NCBI GenBank assembly: GCA_028718525.1
Contig: JAQULP010000008.1
Span: forward strand, 32,649-96,648
Direction: 5' to 3'
DNA length: 64,000 nucleotides
Source: Sulfuricurvum sp.
GTDB lineage: Bacteria; Campylobacterota; Campylobacteria; Campylobacterales; Sulfurimonadaceae
Shown here: positions 41,797 through 51,350 of the stretch, one piece after another
Position numbering within the stretch: the first letter of the stretch is position 1
How the letters are laid out: every line of letters begins with the position of its first letter
Made by a program: the position numbers and the translations under genes
The notes under the pieces: model-generated
Seen by the model: only the letters and a program-made list of their open reading frames with translations
What the model was told of the DNA's origin: nothing
Databases searched by the model: none

Positions 41797-44490
41797 ATGA
41801 AATCCAAAGTAGTTAATTCTATCAGTTTTGTTGCCGCACTAGCTATTGGTGTGTTAAGTGTCGGGTGTGGCGGAGGCGGTGGTAGCAGTACAACTACGAC
41901 TCCTACCGCGGCAACGTCGACGGCAACATTGACGGGGACGGTTGTTGTTGCATCCAGTTCTGCCGGAGGGGCGGTAGGCGCAGCAGCGGTTACCCAAACG
42001 GCAGCTGCAACAAGCAGTCTGATTGAAGGTGCGGTTATTAATATTGCAAGTTATGATAAAAGCGGGAAATTATTGGGAGAGACTGCCGTCAACAGTTCGA
42101 ATACGGGGAGTTTCAGTGCCAATCTCCCCTTAAGCAGTGCCGGCGGATATGTCGTATTGACTTCACATAAAGAGGGCTTTATCGATTTTAGCCGCCGTGT
42201 CGATTACGAAACTCCGGGGGACATTAACCTGATGGCTGAGATGGATGCGGCCAATGTCGTAGCGGTTCCGGTAGGGGCTACGTCGACAACGATCGGAAGT
42301 TCATCCATTATTAAAAAAGCCAACGGAAAAGAGTACGTCCTTTTTGCCTATTTCAAAGATGCTAGCGGCAAAGGGAAAATGATGGTCGGTAAAGCAGCCC
42401 TCAGCCGTATGGCGACAGGGGATAAACCTTCCGTTGCTTTGGAAATTCCAAAAGAGTCGATTCCAAGTGATGTCACATCGTTGGTCGGAAGTATCAACAG
42501 TTACGATCCGACCAATCCGGAAGATGCTAAAAAATTCCCGGGAAGCTATGCCGATAGCAAAGGGAATAAACTCGTTTCCTTAGGGTTTGACTTCATCGAT
42601 ATCAAAACTGACGGCGGACAAACGCTCGGTGCAGCGATTAAAAAAGCGGTGGCCAAAGGGTCGTTGAAAAAATCGGCAGCGAATGCTCCGTATTACGTGA
42701 CGCGCTGGATGAACTCAAGCAACTGTGCTTCTTTGGCAATTGGGGATGCTGATAAAAATGCGAGCAACGGGTATAACATTCCAATATTTACCTATAGCTA
42801 TAACTCAGGTTTGTGGGAACAATTGGGACAAGGGACTATTGTTAAAACCTACAGCAGCGATATCACCGATTTCAAAAGCTACAGCGATAGCAATGCAAGT
42901 GCTGCGTGTACCGCCAATTACGGGGATTATGTCAAAATTGAAGTAACGAATAAGGATTACCTCAATTCTCCGTGGAATCTTGACCACATTCTGACAAGTG
43001 AGCCGAAACAGGTCTGTGTCCAGGGTAAAGTGATGGATCAAAGCGGAAAAGCGATCAAACAAAGCATCTATTTCAGTTTTTACGACAATGAGAGTTCTCC
43101 AAACTCGTTTAACTGGGGAAGTACCAGCAGTAAAAATGACGGAACTTATAAAATGACAACGGTGTTGGTCGACAATACCGATAGCGACAGAGTCGGAACA
43201 ATCTCGTACTACAATCCGTATTCGTATGAAAACGTAACCGTGAATGCGACATTGGGAGATTATCCTAACTGTACTACACAAGATATAAACGTAACTGCTC
43301 CTCAAATGTGTACCGTTACCGGACAGGTAAAAGACGATACCGGTGCGGTAAAAGCGAATGAGACGGTTTATGTTTATTCTTCGAGTCCGTATATGTATCG
43401 TACCGGTTCAACCGGAAGTGACGGTAATTTCAGTATCGAAACCCGTTGTGCCTTGGATCAAAGCTTGTATGTACGTAATAAAAGTGTAGCTAAGTTTAAC
43501 CCTGACGGAATAAAAGCGTTTGATGAAGTGAGTGATGAAAATAATGTCGTGGGTCTTGGTACCTTTACGATCGTCAATCAAGCCCCTTACTCGTATGGAT
43601 GGCTCAGCAGTAATTCGATCAAACTCAACGGCAGTACTTCAATCGGTATTTACGGATATGATTATGATGGAGACGTACCGCTTACCTGGGTACTCAAAGA
43701 TAACGGCGTGCAGTTTGACACTAACACAACGACCGGAAATTATCTCTATCAATATGTCGACCGCACGTTTACGACCACCGGAGATCATAACATTACGTTA
43801 ACGGTCAGTGACAGTAAAGGTAAATCAACCACCAGCTCGGTTGGTACGGTGGAAGTGGTTGCCTTGAGCAGAGCGCCGAAAATCACCAATTATTATGCGG
43901 ATAAAACCGTAATCGGGGTTAATAAATCCAATACGCTTCATGCACGCGGATATGATCTAGACGGTGATAATGTCAACTGGAACTACAAAAAAGGGTCAAC
44001 AACACTGTGCAGCGGAACCGCGACAGGGGGAAGTTTTGATACCAATTGTACCTATACGACCAGTGCAACCGATGCCAATGAGACTATCACCTTTACCGCT
44101 ACCGATAACAGTGCCGATCAAAAAAGCAGTTCTCGTGATTTGACGGTCCGTGTCCAAAATACGGCACCGATTATCGCCAATGCGTATGCGTCGAGCTACC
44201 GTACGGATGTCAGTGCAACGATTACCCTGAATGCTGTCGTGTATGATATCGACGGGGATCTCAAAAGTGTGGACGTCAAAGCAGACGGTGTCTCTATCTT
44301 GAGCAGCTGTACGGCTACCGGAACAGGGACACAGGCTGATCCGTTTAAAGGAACGTGTACGTATACAATGCCGTCAACACCGGCTACGGTAACCTTCCGT
44401 CTTGATGTAAGCGATAACAGTTCAACTCGATCATCAACAATGACAGTCGTGGGCGGTACAACAGCCGGCCTTGAAATTAAAATTCAATAA
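41797..44490 (+). CDS. Large surface lipoprotein with Ig/PKD-like repeats
   Basis: The 897-residue lipoprotein has a signal peptide with the lipobox LSVGCGGGGG and a Thr/Ser/Ala-rich stretch (about 30-70). Two carboxypeptidase-regulatory-like domains begin near VCVQGKVMDQSG and MCTVTGQVKDDTG. Three Ig/PKD-like repeats at the C-terminus each contain a YDxDGD-type loop (GYDYDGD, GYDLDGD, VYDIDGD) that could bind calcium. It is probably an adhesin or surface structural protein; no catalytic motif is seen. GGAGGAG lies before the ATG. It shares a transcript with the next lipoprotein gene (20-base gap). Confidence 0.75.
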   Translation: MKSKVVNSISFVAALAIGVLSVGCGGGGGSSTTTTPTAATSTATLTGTVVVASSSAGGAVGAAAVTQTAAATSSLIEGAVINIASYDKSGKLLGETAVNSSNTGSFSANLPLSSAGGYVVLTSHKEGFIDFSRRVDYETPGDINLMAEMDAANVVAVPVGATSTTIGSSSIIKKANGKEYVLFAYFKDASGKGKMMVGKAALSRMATGDKPSVALEIPKESIPSDVTSLVGSINSYDPTNPEDAKKFPGSYADSKGNKLVSLGFDFIDIKTDGGQTLGAAIKKAVAKGSLKKSAANAPYYVTRWMNSSNCASLAIGDADKNASNGYNIPIFTYSYNSGLWEQLGQGTIVKTYSSDITDFKSYSDSNASAACTANYGDYVKIEVTNKDYLNSPWNLDHILTSEPKQVCVQGKVMDQSGKAIKQSIYFSFYDNESSPNSFNWGSTSSKNDGTYKMTTVLVDNTDSDRVGTISYYNPYSYENVTVNATLGDYPNCTTQDINVTAPQMCTVTGQVKDDTGAVKANETVYVYSSSPYMYRTGSTGSDGNFSIETRCALDQSLYVRNKSVAKFNPDGIKAFDEVSDENNVVGLGTFTIVNQAPYSYGWLSSNSIKLNGSTSIGIYGYDYDGDVPLTWVLKDNGVQFDTNTTTGNYLYQYVDRTFTTTGDHNITLTVSDSKGKSTTSSVGTVEVVALSRAPKITNYYADKTVIGVNKSNTLHARGYDLDGDNVNWNYKKGSTTLCSGTATGGSFDTNCTYTTSATDANETITFTATDNSADQKSSSRDLTVRVQNTAPIIANAYASSYRTDVSATITLNAVVYDIDGDLKSVDVKADGVSILSSCTATGTGTQADPFKGTCTYTMPSTPATVTFRLDVSDNSSTRSSTMTVVGGTTAGLEIKIQ

Positions 44491-44510
44491 CCCAACACAG
44501 GAGAATTCAG

Positions 44511-45860
44511 ATGAAATACGGTAAATATTCAGCAGCAGCGGCAGTAGCGCTAGCATTGGTCGGCGGAATCGGGATGGTCGGATGTAATGAAGGGACCTCT
44601 AATGCCTCCGCCCCAAGCGGAACGGTCGTCATGACCGCCTCTCTTCCGAGCGGGGGGGTGAGCAAATCGTTAATCGATGAGAATACGGGTACGATTGAGG
44701 TTAAACTCTACTCAGGAAAGTACCAATATGGGGGTCCCCAACCGGTGTTGGTTGCCGATGTCAATATTACACGTACCTCTCCTACCGCAACGATAGCCAA
44801 AGTACCGGTAGGGGATTTTTATGCGCAGATAATATCATATGATTCGAACGGTTCAGAACTTGACCATATGCATCTCGCGGGGACTATTGTCGAGGGGACC
44901 AATACGTTAAACGCTACCTTTGTCCGCGGTAAATGGACCCTTGACACCCCTATTACCCTCAACAAAACGCTCTCTACCGATACGGCCCGTATCGACAGTA
45001 TATCCGTGGTTCCAAATGCGGAGATCTACAACACTACGTCGATGGGTAAAGCGGCATTCGATTATAACAGCCCTCTTGGGTATACTTCTCTTCCAGTGAT
45101 GGTAAACGGAGCCAATCTTCCGAAAGTAGTGTATAGCGGTTATAATCAAAAAACCTACAATGAGGAATACAATGTTACATCGACGACCGAAACGCGTGTC
45201 GGCGGCTACATCACGTACATGAACCAATTTAAAGGGCCAAATACCAATACCAATGCGTTGCAGTCTGATGAAATGTTACTCAAACCGGTCAGCGGGAATG
45301 TCATCAGCGATGATCTGAACAATACCCGTAGCCTATTTGTCCTTGGAGTCGATCCGGCACAACAAGAGTCGATGTATCAGGAACCCGGTTACGAATCCAA
45401 TAGTACATTTTCTCAGGATGTGGCTATGTATGCTACTACGAAAGTGACGGCTTACAATAAAATAAGCGGAAATATTATTGAAGTCAATACGCTATCAAAT
45501 TCATACACACGTAAATGTTATGATGGAAATGCAACGACCACTCAAGTAACCTGTCCATGGGACCAGCAGCTTTTTGCCGCAAAAGCACGCCAAAAAGCGG
45601 TGGTTAAAGGGATGAATACGAAACGTGCCAAACTTGGTAAATCGGCGGTGGGAACCGATGGATGTTACCGTAACCTCACGTCTACCGATAGTAGCCGTTA
45701 TCTTGGCTCCGTATGGGATCAAAATACTTCAACCTCTCGTCCGATCACAGTTGTCGAAACTACTGTATGGGCAGGGGATGCGTGTGTCCATCCATTTACT
45801 GCTACGGGAACGCAGTTGCCATCAACCGATATGAACCTCACGATTCAAAAAGTACGCTGA
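44511..45860 (+). CDS. Surface lipoprotein, unknown function
   Basis: The 449-residue lipoprotein has the lipobox GMVGCNEG after an Ala-rich signal peptide. A Ser/Gly-rich linker leads to a beta-rich, Asn/Thr-rich body with no family I recognise. Four cysteines in the last third (RKCYDG, VTCPWD, DGCYRN, DACVHP) could make two disulfides. It is the second gene of a two-lipoprotein unit closed by a double terminator. Co-expression suggests the two act together at the cell surface. Confidence 0.65.
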   Translation: MKYGKYSAAAAVALALVGGIGMVGCNEGTSNASAPSGTVVMTASLPSGGVSKSLIDENTGTIEVKLYSGKYQYGGPQPVLVADVNITRTSPTATIAKVPVGDFYAQIISYDSNGSELDHMHLAGTIVEGTNTLNATFVRGKWTLDTPITLNKTLSTDTARIDSISVVPNAEIYNTTSMGKAAFDYNSPLGYTSLPVMVNGANLPKVVYSGYNQKTYNEEYNVTSTTETRVGGYITYMNQFKGPNTNTNALQSDEMLLKPVSGNVISDDLNNTRSLFVLGVDPAQQESMYQEPGYESNSTFSQDVAMYATTKVTAYNKISGNIIEVNTLSNSYTRKCYDGNATTTQVTCPWDQQLFAAKARQKAVVKGMNTKRAKLGKSAVGTDGCYRNLTSTDSSRYLGSVWDQNTSTSRPITVVETTVWAGDACVHPFTATGTQLPSTDMNLTIQKVR

Positions 45861-45871
45861 GGCCCACATCT

Positions 45872-45902
45872 ATCTCCCTGAAAAGGGGGATGGGTTTTTT
45901 TT
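45872..45902 (+). terminator. Rho-independent terminator of the lipoprotein unit
   Basis: ATCTCCCT (45872-45879), the GNRA loop GAAA and AGGGGGAT (45884-45891) form an 8-bp stem with one G-T pair, followed by GGG and a run of eight T (45895-45902). This is a classic intrinsic terminator 11 bases after the stop codon. Confidence 0.85.
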
Positions 45903-45936
45903 GATTGTCTTTTTACGAAAAGACAATCAAAAAAAA
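45895..45936. terminator. Perfect 19-bp inverted repeat, bidirectional terminator
   Basis: Eight T plus GATTGTCTTTT (45895-45913), a TACG loop, then AAAAGACAATC plus eight A (45918-45936) form a perfect 19-bp stem. It can terminate in both directions in tandem with the preceding hairpin and shares its T run. The rhombosortase-like frame begins only 3 bases later. Confidence 0.75.
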
Positions 45937-45939
45937 TAG

Positions 45940-46470
45940 GTGTCAGTGCAGGGGCGGATGGTTAAAGAGTTTTTTATGTACGACCGCTGCGCTATCGAAA
46001 ACGCAGAGGTGTGGCGATTGGTAAGCGCCCACCTGGTCCATCTCACCCCGATGCATTTAGGGGTTAATGTGATCGGCTTTACAGTTGTGTACCTGATTTC
46101 CCGAAAGTACGTATCGGGCGGGGAGTTCATCACGAAAAGTGTGATCTTTGCGATAGCAATATCCCTCTCTTTATATCTATTCTCTCCGGAAGTAACCTAT
46201 TATGGGGGGATGTCGGGAGTTTTGTACGCTTTGGCCGCATGGCTTGCAATCATCGTGAGTGAAAAGAAGAGGGCAATGGGAATCGCAGTAGCGATCATTT
46301 TCGCCGTAAAAATCGGGTATGAACACTTCAGCGGTTCGATTGTGGTGTACGATGGATTCAGGGTGATCACGGATGCCCATCTCTATGGTTACGGGTGGGG
46401 GCTTTTTTTCGGTTTGATTCGCCCCCTTTTTAGAAGAAAAGATGGAACGGCTGCAAGATTAATTGGGTAG
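45940..46470 (+). CDS. rrtA: Rhombosortase-like rhomboid protease, probably missing helix 1
   Basis: This protein of up to 176 residues matches the rhomboid subfamily that processes GlyGly-CTERM proteins. It has EVWRLVSAHLVHL (L1 loop), HLGVNVIGF (helix 2), YYGGMSGVLYAL with the nucleophile S92, and DAHLYGYGWG with catalytic H147. Only five membrane helices are visible: the helix that normally precedes the WR loop is absent, and an in-frame TAG at 45937 and a terminator palindrome close the frame upstream. Possible starts are GTG 45940, ATG 45958 and ATG 45976; the last has AAAGAG at normal spacing. It is either a 5'-truncated gene or an unusually short enzyme. The next gene encodes its likely substrate. 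Confidence 0.72.
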   Translation: MSVQGRMVKEFFMYDRCAIENAEVWRLVSAHLVHLTPMHLGVNVIGFTVVYLISRKYVSGGEFITKSVIFAIAISLSLYLFSPEVTYYGGMSGVLYALAAWLAIIVSEKKRAMGIAVAIIFAVKIGYEHFSGSIVVYDGFRVITDAHLYGYGWGLFFGLIRPLFRRKDGTAARLIG

Positions 46471-46500
46471 AATAAGGGGATGTTTCTCCGAAGGGATTGT

Positions 46501-48531
46501 ATGAAAACTCAATTAATTGTCCTGACCCTGATCGCAGCGGCTTTACTCTTTTTCTCAGGATGCCGTGAAAGCGATCTTCTTGCGGTTCAGATAAACGGGA
46601 AGGACATGAACGTCTCCTACACCAGCGGAGAGGTGATTGTCGTCTATAAAGAATCGATACGTAAAAGTGCGATCGATACCCTTCATCGCCAATGCGGAGC
46701 CCGTGTCAAGCAAGAGCTTTTAAAAAGCGGCTCCAAACGGATTGATCTGATTACGCTTCCCGAATCGATGAGTGTTGAAGAGGGGATAGCGTATTACAAA
46801 CAGCGCCCCGAAGTCGAATCGGTAGAGCCGAACCGAATAATCAAAAAATACAAAACGGTACCTAACGACACAAACCTCTCGGGGCAGTGGCATTTGGATC
46901 GGACGTTTGACGTGACCCAATCGACTCTGGTCGATATGAACGCGACGAGCGCCTGGGATACGACCCAAGGGGATAGCCAGATCACCGTTGCGGTGATCGA
47001 TACGGGGATTGATTCTTCCCATCCGGATCTGCGCAATCAGTTATGGCACAATGCACTCGAAGGTGTCATAGCTGATGGCGTCGATAACGATAATAACGGA
47101 TATGTGGACGATGCCATCGGATATGATTTCGTCAATCGGGATTACGATCCCAACGATGATGACGTCGACGGACACGGAACCCATGTCTCGGGGCTGATCG
47201 CGGCGGAGGGGAACAACAGCACCGGGACCAGCGGTGTTGCGTGGCACGCCTCGGTTATGGCACTCAAAATTTTGGATGCCGACGGGTACGGAGAGACGGC
47301 GGCTGAAGTAGAAGCGATCCGGTATGCGGTCGATAACGGTGCCCGGATTATTAATATGAGTTTGGGGGGAGGCTGCGGAGATGAAGCCTCTCCGGCCGAA
47401 TATGCGGCACTTTCGTATGCACGCGATCATAATGTTCTGGTCGTCGTAGCTGCGGGAAATGACGGATGCAACAATGACGGTTTGCCGACGTATCCTGCGG
47501 GACATCCGCTGGATAATCTTTTGGTTGTAGGGGCGGTGAATAAATCGGGAAGCACCGCATGGTTTTCGAATTACGGTTCGTACAGTGTCCACCTTTCGGC
47601 TCCGGGTGAAGATATCCTCAGTACCGTTCCCGTTGCAAAAGGGAGTTACGACCTTATGAGCGGTACCTCTATGGCTACTCCGATTGTTTCGGGATCGGCG
47701 GTAGTGGTGTTGGCAAATGATTCCAATCTTACGTATAAGCAGCTTCGGGAAAAATTGATCGGTAGTGCGGTTTCTTCCCCCCTTTTAAACGGCAAAAATC
47801 TGATTTCAGGGCTGTTGGACGTCGGAAGCGCCCTTGTGTGGCAGGCTCAAAATCATCCTCCGATCAAACCTTCTCTCTATTCACTTAGAAAGTCAGATAC
47901 CAATGTATCGCTCTCGTGGATGGATTATTCGACGGTAGAGACAAGTTACCGTGTCAAACGTGCCGCCGGAACCCAAACGAATGTGACGAAAGAGTGGTCA
48001 TTAGCCCCGGATAGCGTCCAGTTTAGCGATACGGAGGTGTCGCTGGACGAGGGGAGTGTCTATTATTACTGGGTTGAGGCGCACAACAGTTTCGGAGATA
48101 CCCCATCGAACGTCATGACGTTGAACATCCCCCTTGCCGCTCCTGTCATATCGTCCATCAGTGCATCGTATGGGAATCAGGTTGTGTTGGCATGGAATGA
48201 TCTCTCCAAAGTGGAAGAGGGGTATATAATCTATAGATCATCATCATTTTGGGGCGGTTTTACCGAGATTGCCCGTGTCGGAGCAGATGCTATCGGGTAT
48301 ACGGACACGACAACGCGGGGGGAGACAATCTATTATTACATGGTCAAAGCGTATCAGGGGGGGAACTTTTCGGATGAATCCAATCTTGTGCAAATTTTCA
48401 CCCCGAAAGAGTTGCTTCCCGGGAATTGCCCAAGCGGCGGAGGCGGAGCATTCAATCTGAGTGATATTCTTTTGTTGGTGATGGTTTTAATCGGATTGGG
48501 GAGCTTTTCCCGCAGAGAAGGGACACTCTAA
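46501..48531 (+). CDS. Subtilisin-like lipoprotein protease with GlyGly-CTERM-like tail
   Basis: The 676-residue S8 serine protease has a signal peptide with the lipobox FFSGC (Cys21) and a propeptide-like region (about 35-110). The catalytic domain carries D167 in VIDTG, H225 in GHGTHVSG and S390 in SGTSMATP. Two fibronectin III-like domains follow. The C-terminus reads GGGGAFNLSD, a hydrophobic helix (ILLLVMVLIGLG) and a basic end (SFSRREGTL), the GlyGly-CTERM architecture removed by rhombosortase. The start ATG 46501 is taken over an ATG 21 bases upstream because it directly begins the signal peptide. Having both a lipobox and a C-terminal sorting tail is unusual. It follows the rhombosortase-like gene by 30 bases. 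Confidence 0.87.
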   Translation: MKTQLIVLTLIAAALLFFSGCRESDLLAVQINGKDMNVSYTSGEVIVVYKESIRKSAIDTLHRQCGARVKQELLKSGSKRIDLITLPESMSVEEGIAYYKQRPEVESVEPNRIIKKYKTVPNDTNLSGQWHLDRTFDVTQSTLVDMNATSAWDTTQGDSQITVAVIDTGIDSSHPDLRNQLWHNALEGVIADGVDNDNNGYVDDAIGYDFVNRDYDPNDDDVDGHGTHVSGLIAAEGNNSTGTSGVAWHASVMALKILDADGYGETAAEVEAIRYAVDNGARIINMSLGGGCGDEASPAEYAALSYARDHNVLVVVAAGNDGCNNDGLPTYPAGHPLDNLLVVGAVNKSGSTAWFSNYGSYSVHLSAPGEDILSTVPVAKGSYDLMSGTSMATPIVSGSAVVVLANDSNLTYKQLREKLIGSAVSSPLLNGKNLISGLLDVGSALVWQAQNHPPIKPSLYSLRKSDTNVSLSWMDYSTVETSYRVKRAAGTQTNVTKEWSLAPDSVQFSDTEVSLDEGSVYYYWVEAHNSFGDTPSNVMTLNIPLAAPVISSISASYGNQVVLAWNDLSKVEEGYIIYRSSSFWGGFTEIARVGADAIGYTDTTTRGETIYYYMVKAYQGGNFSDESNLVQIFTPKELLPGNCPSGGGGAFNLSDILLLVMVLIGLGSFSRREGTL

Positions 48532-48560
48532 AGAGCTTCCTCCTCCTGGAAAGAAGGGGG

Positions 48561-49133
48561 TTAATTTGATTTTTTCATAAATGCGGCAACCAGAACGATG
48601 GTACTTCCGTTGATTTTTCCCTCAATGTATCGTGAATCGTCGGTTAAACGGATGTTTTTGACAATGGTTCCCCGTTTGGCAGTAAATCCGGCCCCTTTGA
48701 CTTCAAGATCTTTGATCAACGTTACGGTGTCCCCCTCGGCAAGGATGGTTCCGTTGCTGTCACGTTGGACTACGGCACCGCCTTCATCGTTTGCGGCGGT
48801 CGTGAGCATTCCCGATTCCGCCCACCCTTTGACATCCTCTTCGAGGTACATCATGTCCAGTTGGTCCTGATCACCGAGTGCACTTAAAAGACGATAGGCC
48901 ATAACCTGTACGGCAGGGACTTGGCTCCACATGCTGTCGCTGAGGCAGCGCCAGTGGTCCGTATCAAGGTTTTGAGGATTTTCAATTTGATTTTTGCATG
49001 TTTCGCAGATATAGATGGATTGTTCTGCCGAACCGTCGCTCGGGGAAACTTCATAAGGGGCCAACCCCTCTGACGCACCGCATAATTCGCAAATATTTCC
49101 GCTGCGTTCTTGTAATGTTTGTTCTATACTCAT
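48561..49133 (-). CDS. PhnA/YjdM-like zinc-ribbon protein
   Basis: The 190-residue protein starts with a zinc ribbon (ICELCGA ... YICETCKNQI) and ends with the PhnA core: SNGTILAEGDTVTLIKDLEVKGAG, KRGTIVKNIRL, and DSRYIEGKINGSTIVL. The family is widespread and, despite its name, is not needed for phosphonate use in general. No phn genes are adjacent. The middle segment (about 55-110) contains an acidic patch. It lies next to the cyclase operon but on its own, with a 58-base gap. Confidence 0.85.
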   Translation of the reverse strand: MSIEQTLQERSGNICELCGASEGLAPYEVSPSDGSAEQSIYICETCKNQIENPQNLDTDHWRCLSDSMWSQVPAVQVMAYRLLSALGDQDQLDMMYLEEDVKGWAESGMLTTAANDEGGAVVQRDSNGTILAEGDTVTLIKDLEVKGAGFTAKRGTIVKNIRLTDDSRYIEGKINGSTIVLVAAFMKKSN

Positions 49134-49191
49134 AGATAACCTTTTAGTGTAGTCGGCGTATTATTCCGAAAAATGGTTGAAACTATCGACT

Positions 49192-51339
49192 CTATTTTTC
49201 ATGGAAATCGTAAACACCGTCAAAATTGTCTATTCCCAGAGAGAGAAGATGGCGTGAACGTTCGATATAGATATCGTAGAGCAATTCAGGCCGGAGTGAT
49301 TTTAAACGGGTGAAGGCGTCAATCGTTTCGTTGAATTTTCCGCTGTAGTAGAGTTCCAGCGCCTGATGGAAAGCATCGAGTTGCTCTTGAAGCTCTCGGG
49401 AAGGTGCTCCCAAAGCCATAACTTCATAGATGCGTATCGGTTTCGATTTTCCGATAACCCGTACGGTATCGAGTTCGCGTATGCTGTAGGGTGATTGCAA
49501 ACGGCGGTACGTATACTCCGAGATAATGAGACGGACATGATAATATTTACAGAGCCCCTCTAAGCGGGAAGCGAGATTGACGGAATCTCCGATGATGGTG
49601 TAATCGGAGCGTCCGGACGAGCCGATGTCGCCTACCGTAACCACTCCGGTATTTAAGCCGATTCCAAAATCAAGCTGGACTCCCAGTTTGGCGGTGAATT
49701 TTTCATTTAGCAGATAGCGCAGCTCTAATTGCCGCAGTGCCGACTGTACGGCCATGTCGGCATGATTTTCGACATGATTGGGGGCATTCCAATAGGCCAT
49801 AATCGCATCACCGATGAATTTATCGATCGTCCCGCGGGTTTCGATAATGGGTTTGGCCATAACGGTCATGTATTCGTTAAGAAAAGAGACCAGTTTTTTA
49901 GGCGAGCCGAGTTTTTCGGAGATGGAGGTAAAGGAGCGGATATCCGAAAAGAAAACGGTTACTTCTACCTCTCGGGTACTGAGTGCATCAGCAGAGTCGC
50001 TTCGAAGGAGATCGTCCATGACCTGCCGGGAGACTTTTTGGGCGAACTTTTTTTTCACCTCCTCTTTTTGGCGGTGTTCGAAAAAGAAGTTCATCCCCAA
50101 AACCGACAGGAAGGAGAGGGAGAGGGTTAAAATCATGAAAAAGAGGTTGACGATAAGGTGATGGGTAAACAGGAGATAATAGTTCAAATAAATTAGAAGG
50201 GAAAAACCGACGGCAAAAACACTAAACAAGGTGAGAGGATTAAGGCGTGCCAAGGGATAAAAAACGGTGAAGGTGAGAGCGAGAATCATACCGATCTCTG
50301 CGAGTTCGATCCAGTCGGGACGGGTGAGCATATCGTGCTGCAAGAGATTATCGATGAGGGTGGCATGGATCTCAATTCCGGGAATAATATTATCATAGGG
50401 ATTCGAACGAAGATCCATCAACCCGTAAGCGGATGTTCCGACGAGGACGAATTTGCCTTCGACAGATTTGGGATCGAAGGTGTTGCGCACCACATCCGAA
50501 GCGCTGAGGTAGTGAAACGTTTTCCCCGGTCCGCGGTGATTGAGATAAAGCCTGCCGTTACGATCGGTAGGGATTTCGATTTTGCCGAGATGGATGGAAC
50601 CGATTCCGCTGGGGGAGTAATTCAGGGTTACTTTGGATACATTGGCCGCTATACGGTACATCTCAAGACCCAAGGAGGGGAAAAGGGTCTCTTGATAGCG
50701 CATTACAAGAGGGACACTGCGGATAGTGCCTGAGATGTCGGGGACGTTATTGATGAATCCGCTTGAGTAACCGCTCGCTTGAAGGAGGGGGATGTTGCTT
50801 AGAATGCTAAGCGGCTCCAGCAGATAGTGGTTGTTTTGGAGATTCTTTTCGATAAAAATAGCGGGAATTTCCGGAACGTAAGTATGATCGTGCCGAACGG
50901 CAGGATCAAAATTGAAAATATATCCCAATATTGTCGGGGTATCGCGAATGGCATCGGAAAGTTCCTGATCGTAATCGGGGAGGGAACTTCTAAATCCGTA
51001 CCGTTTGGCAAAACGGCTGGGAGAGGTTTTATCCTCTTCGGAGAAAACAATGTCCAATCCGATGATACCGGCTTTAGCCGCAGAGAGGTTTTTAAGCATC
51101 GTAGCAATTTCAGAACGTTCCCACGGCCATTGCCCGATATCTTGGAGGCTTTTTTCATCAATATCGATAATCACGACATCCGATGATGCCGGATCGATAC
51201 CTCGGGCCAAGAACATAAAATCGCGTAATCGGTCATCGAGATTCTGATACGATGCGGGTAGGAACAGATACCCGTATATAATGGAGCAACTGACAGAAAA
51301 AAAAAGTAAAAATTGTGTCAGGCGGTAATGACTGCGCAT
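49192..51339 (-). CDS. CHASE2-domain adenylyl cyclase (class III)
   Basis: The 715-residue membrane enzyme probably makes cAMP. It has an N-terminal helix and a periplasmic CHASE2 sensor (about 30-330; motifs VVIIDIDEKSL, WPWER, GLDIVFSEED). Three more membrane helices (about 345-420) precede the cyclase domain. The metal aspartates are in FFSDIRSFT and FIGDAIMAYW. The purine-selecting pair is Lys in DKFIGD and Thr in DYTIIGD, as in bacterial adenylyl cyclases, and the transition-state Asn/Arg are in NLASRLEG. A C-terminal helical region follows. It is the last gene of a four-gene operon whose first gene encodes a possible cAMP phosphodiesterase. Confidence 0.88.
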   Translation of the reverse strand: MRSHYRLTQFLLFFSVSCSIIYGYLFLPASYQNLDDRLRDFMFLARGIDPASSDVVIIDIDEKSLQDIGQWPWERSEIATMLKNLSAAKAGIIGLDIVFSEEDKTSPSRFAKRYGFRSSLPDYDQELSDAIRDTPTILGYIFNFDPAVRHDHTYVPEIPAIFIEKNLQNNHYLLEPLSILSNIPLLQASGYSSGFINNVPDISGTIRSVPLVMRYQETLFPSLGLEMYRIAANVSKVTLNYSPSGIGSIHLGKIEIPTDRNGRLYLNHRGPGKTFHYLSASDVVRNTFDPKSVEGKFVLVGTSAYGLMDLRSNPYDNIIPGIEIHATLIDNLLQHDMLTRPDWIELAEIGMILALTFTVFYPLARLNPLTLFSVFAVGFSLLIYLNYYLLFTHHLIVNLFFMILTLSLSFLSVLGMNFFFEHRQKEEVKKKFAQKVSRQVMDDLLRSDSADALSTREVEVTVFFSDIRSFTSISEKLGSPKKLVSFLNEYMTVMAKPIIETRGTIDKFIGDAIMAYWNAPNHVENHADMAVQSALRQLELRYLLNEKFTAKLGVQLDFGIGLNTGVVTVGDIGSSGRSDYTIIGDSVNLASRLEGLCKYYHVRLIISEYTYRRLQSPYSIRELDTVRVIGKSKPIRIYEVMALGAPSRELQEQLDAFHQALELYYSGKFNETIDAFTRLKSLRPELLYDIYIERSRHLLSLGIDNFDGVYDFHEK

Positions 51340-51350
51340 TGGGTATTCAG

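Noticed and set aside
46501..48531. JDVT-CTERM or other C-terminal sorting tail on the subtilase
   Set aside because: The GGGG plus helix resembles several classes, but the adjacent rhomboid favours GlyGly-CTERM; it remains a formal alternative.
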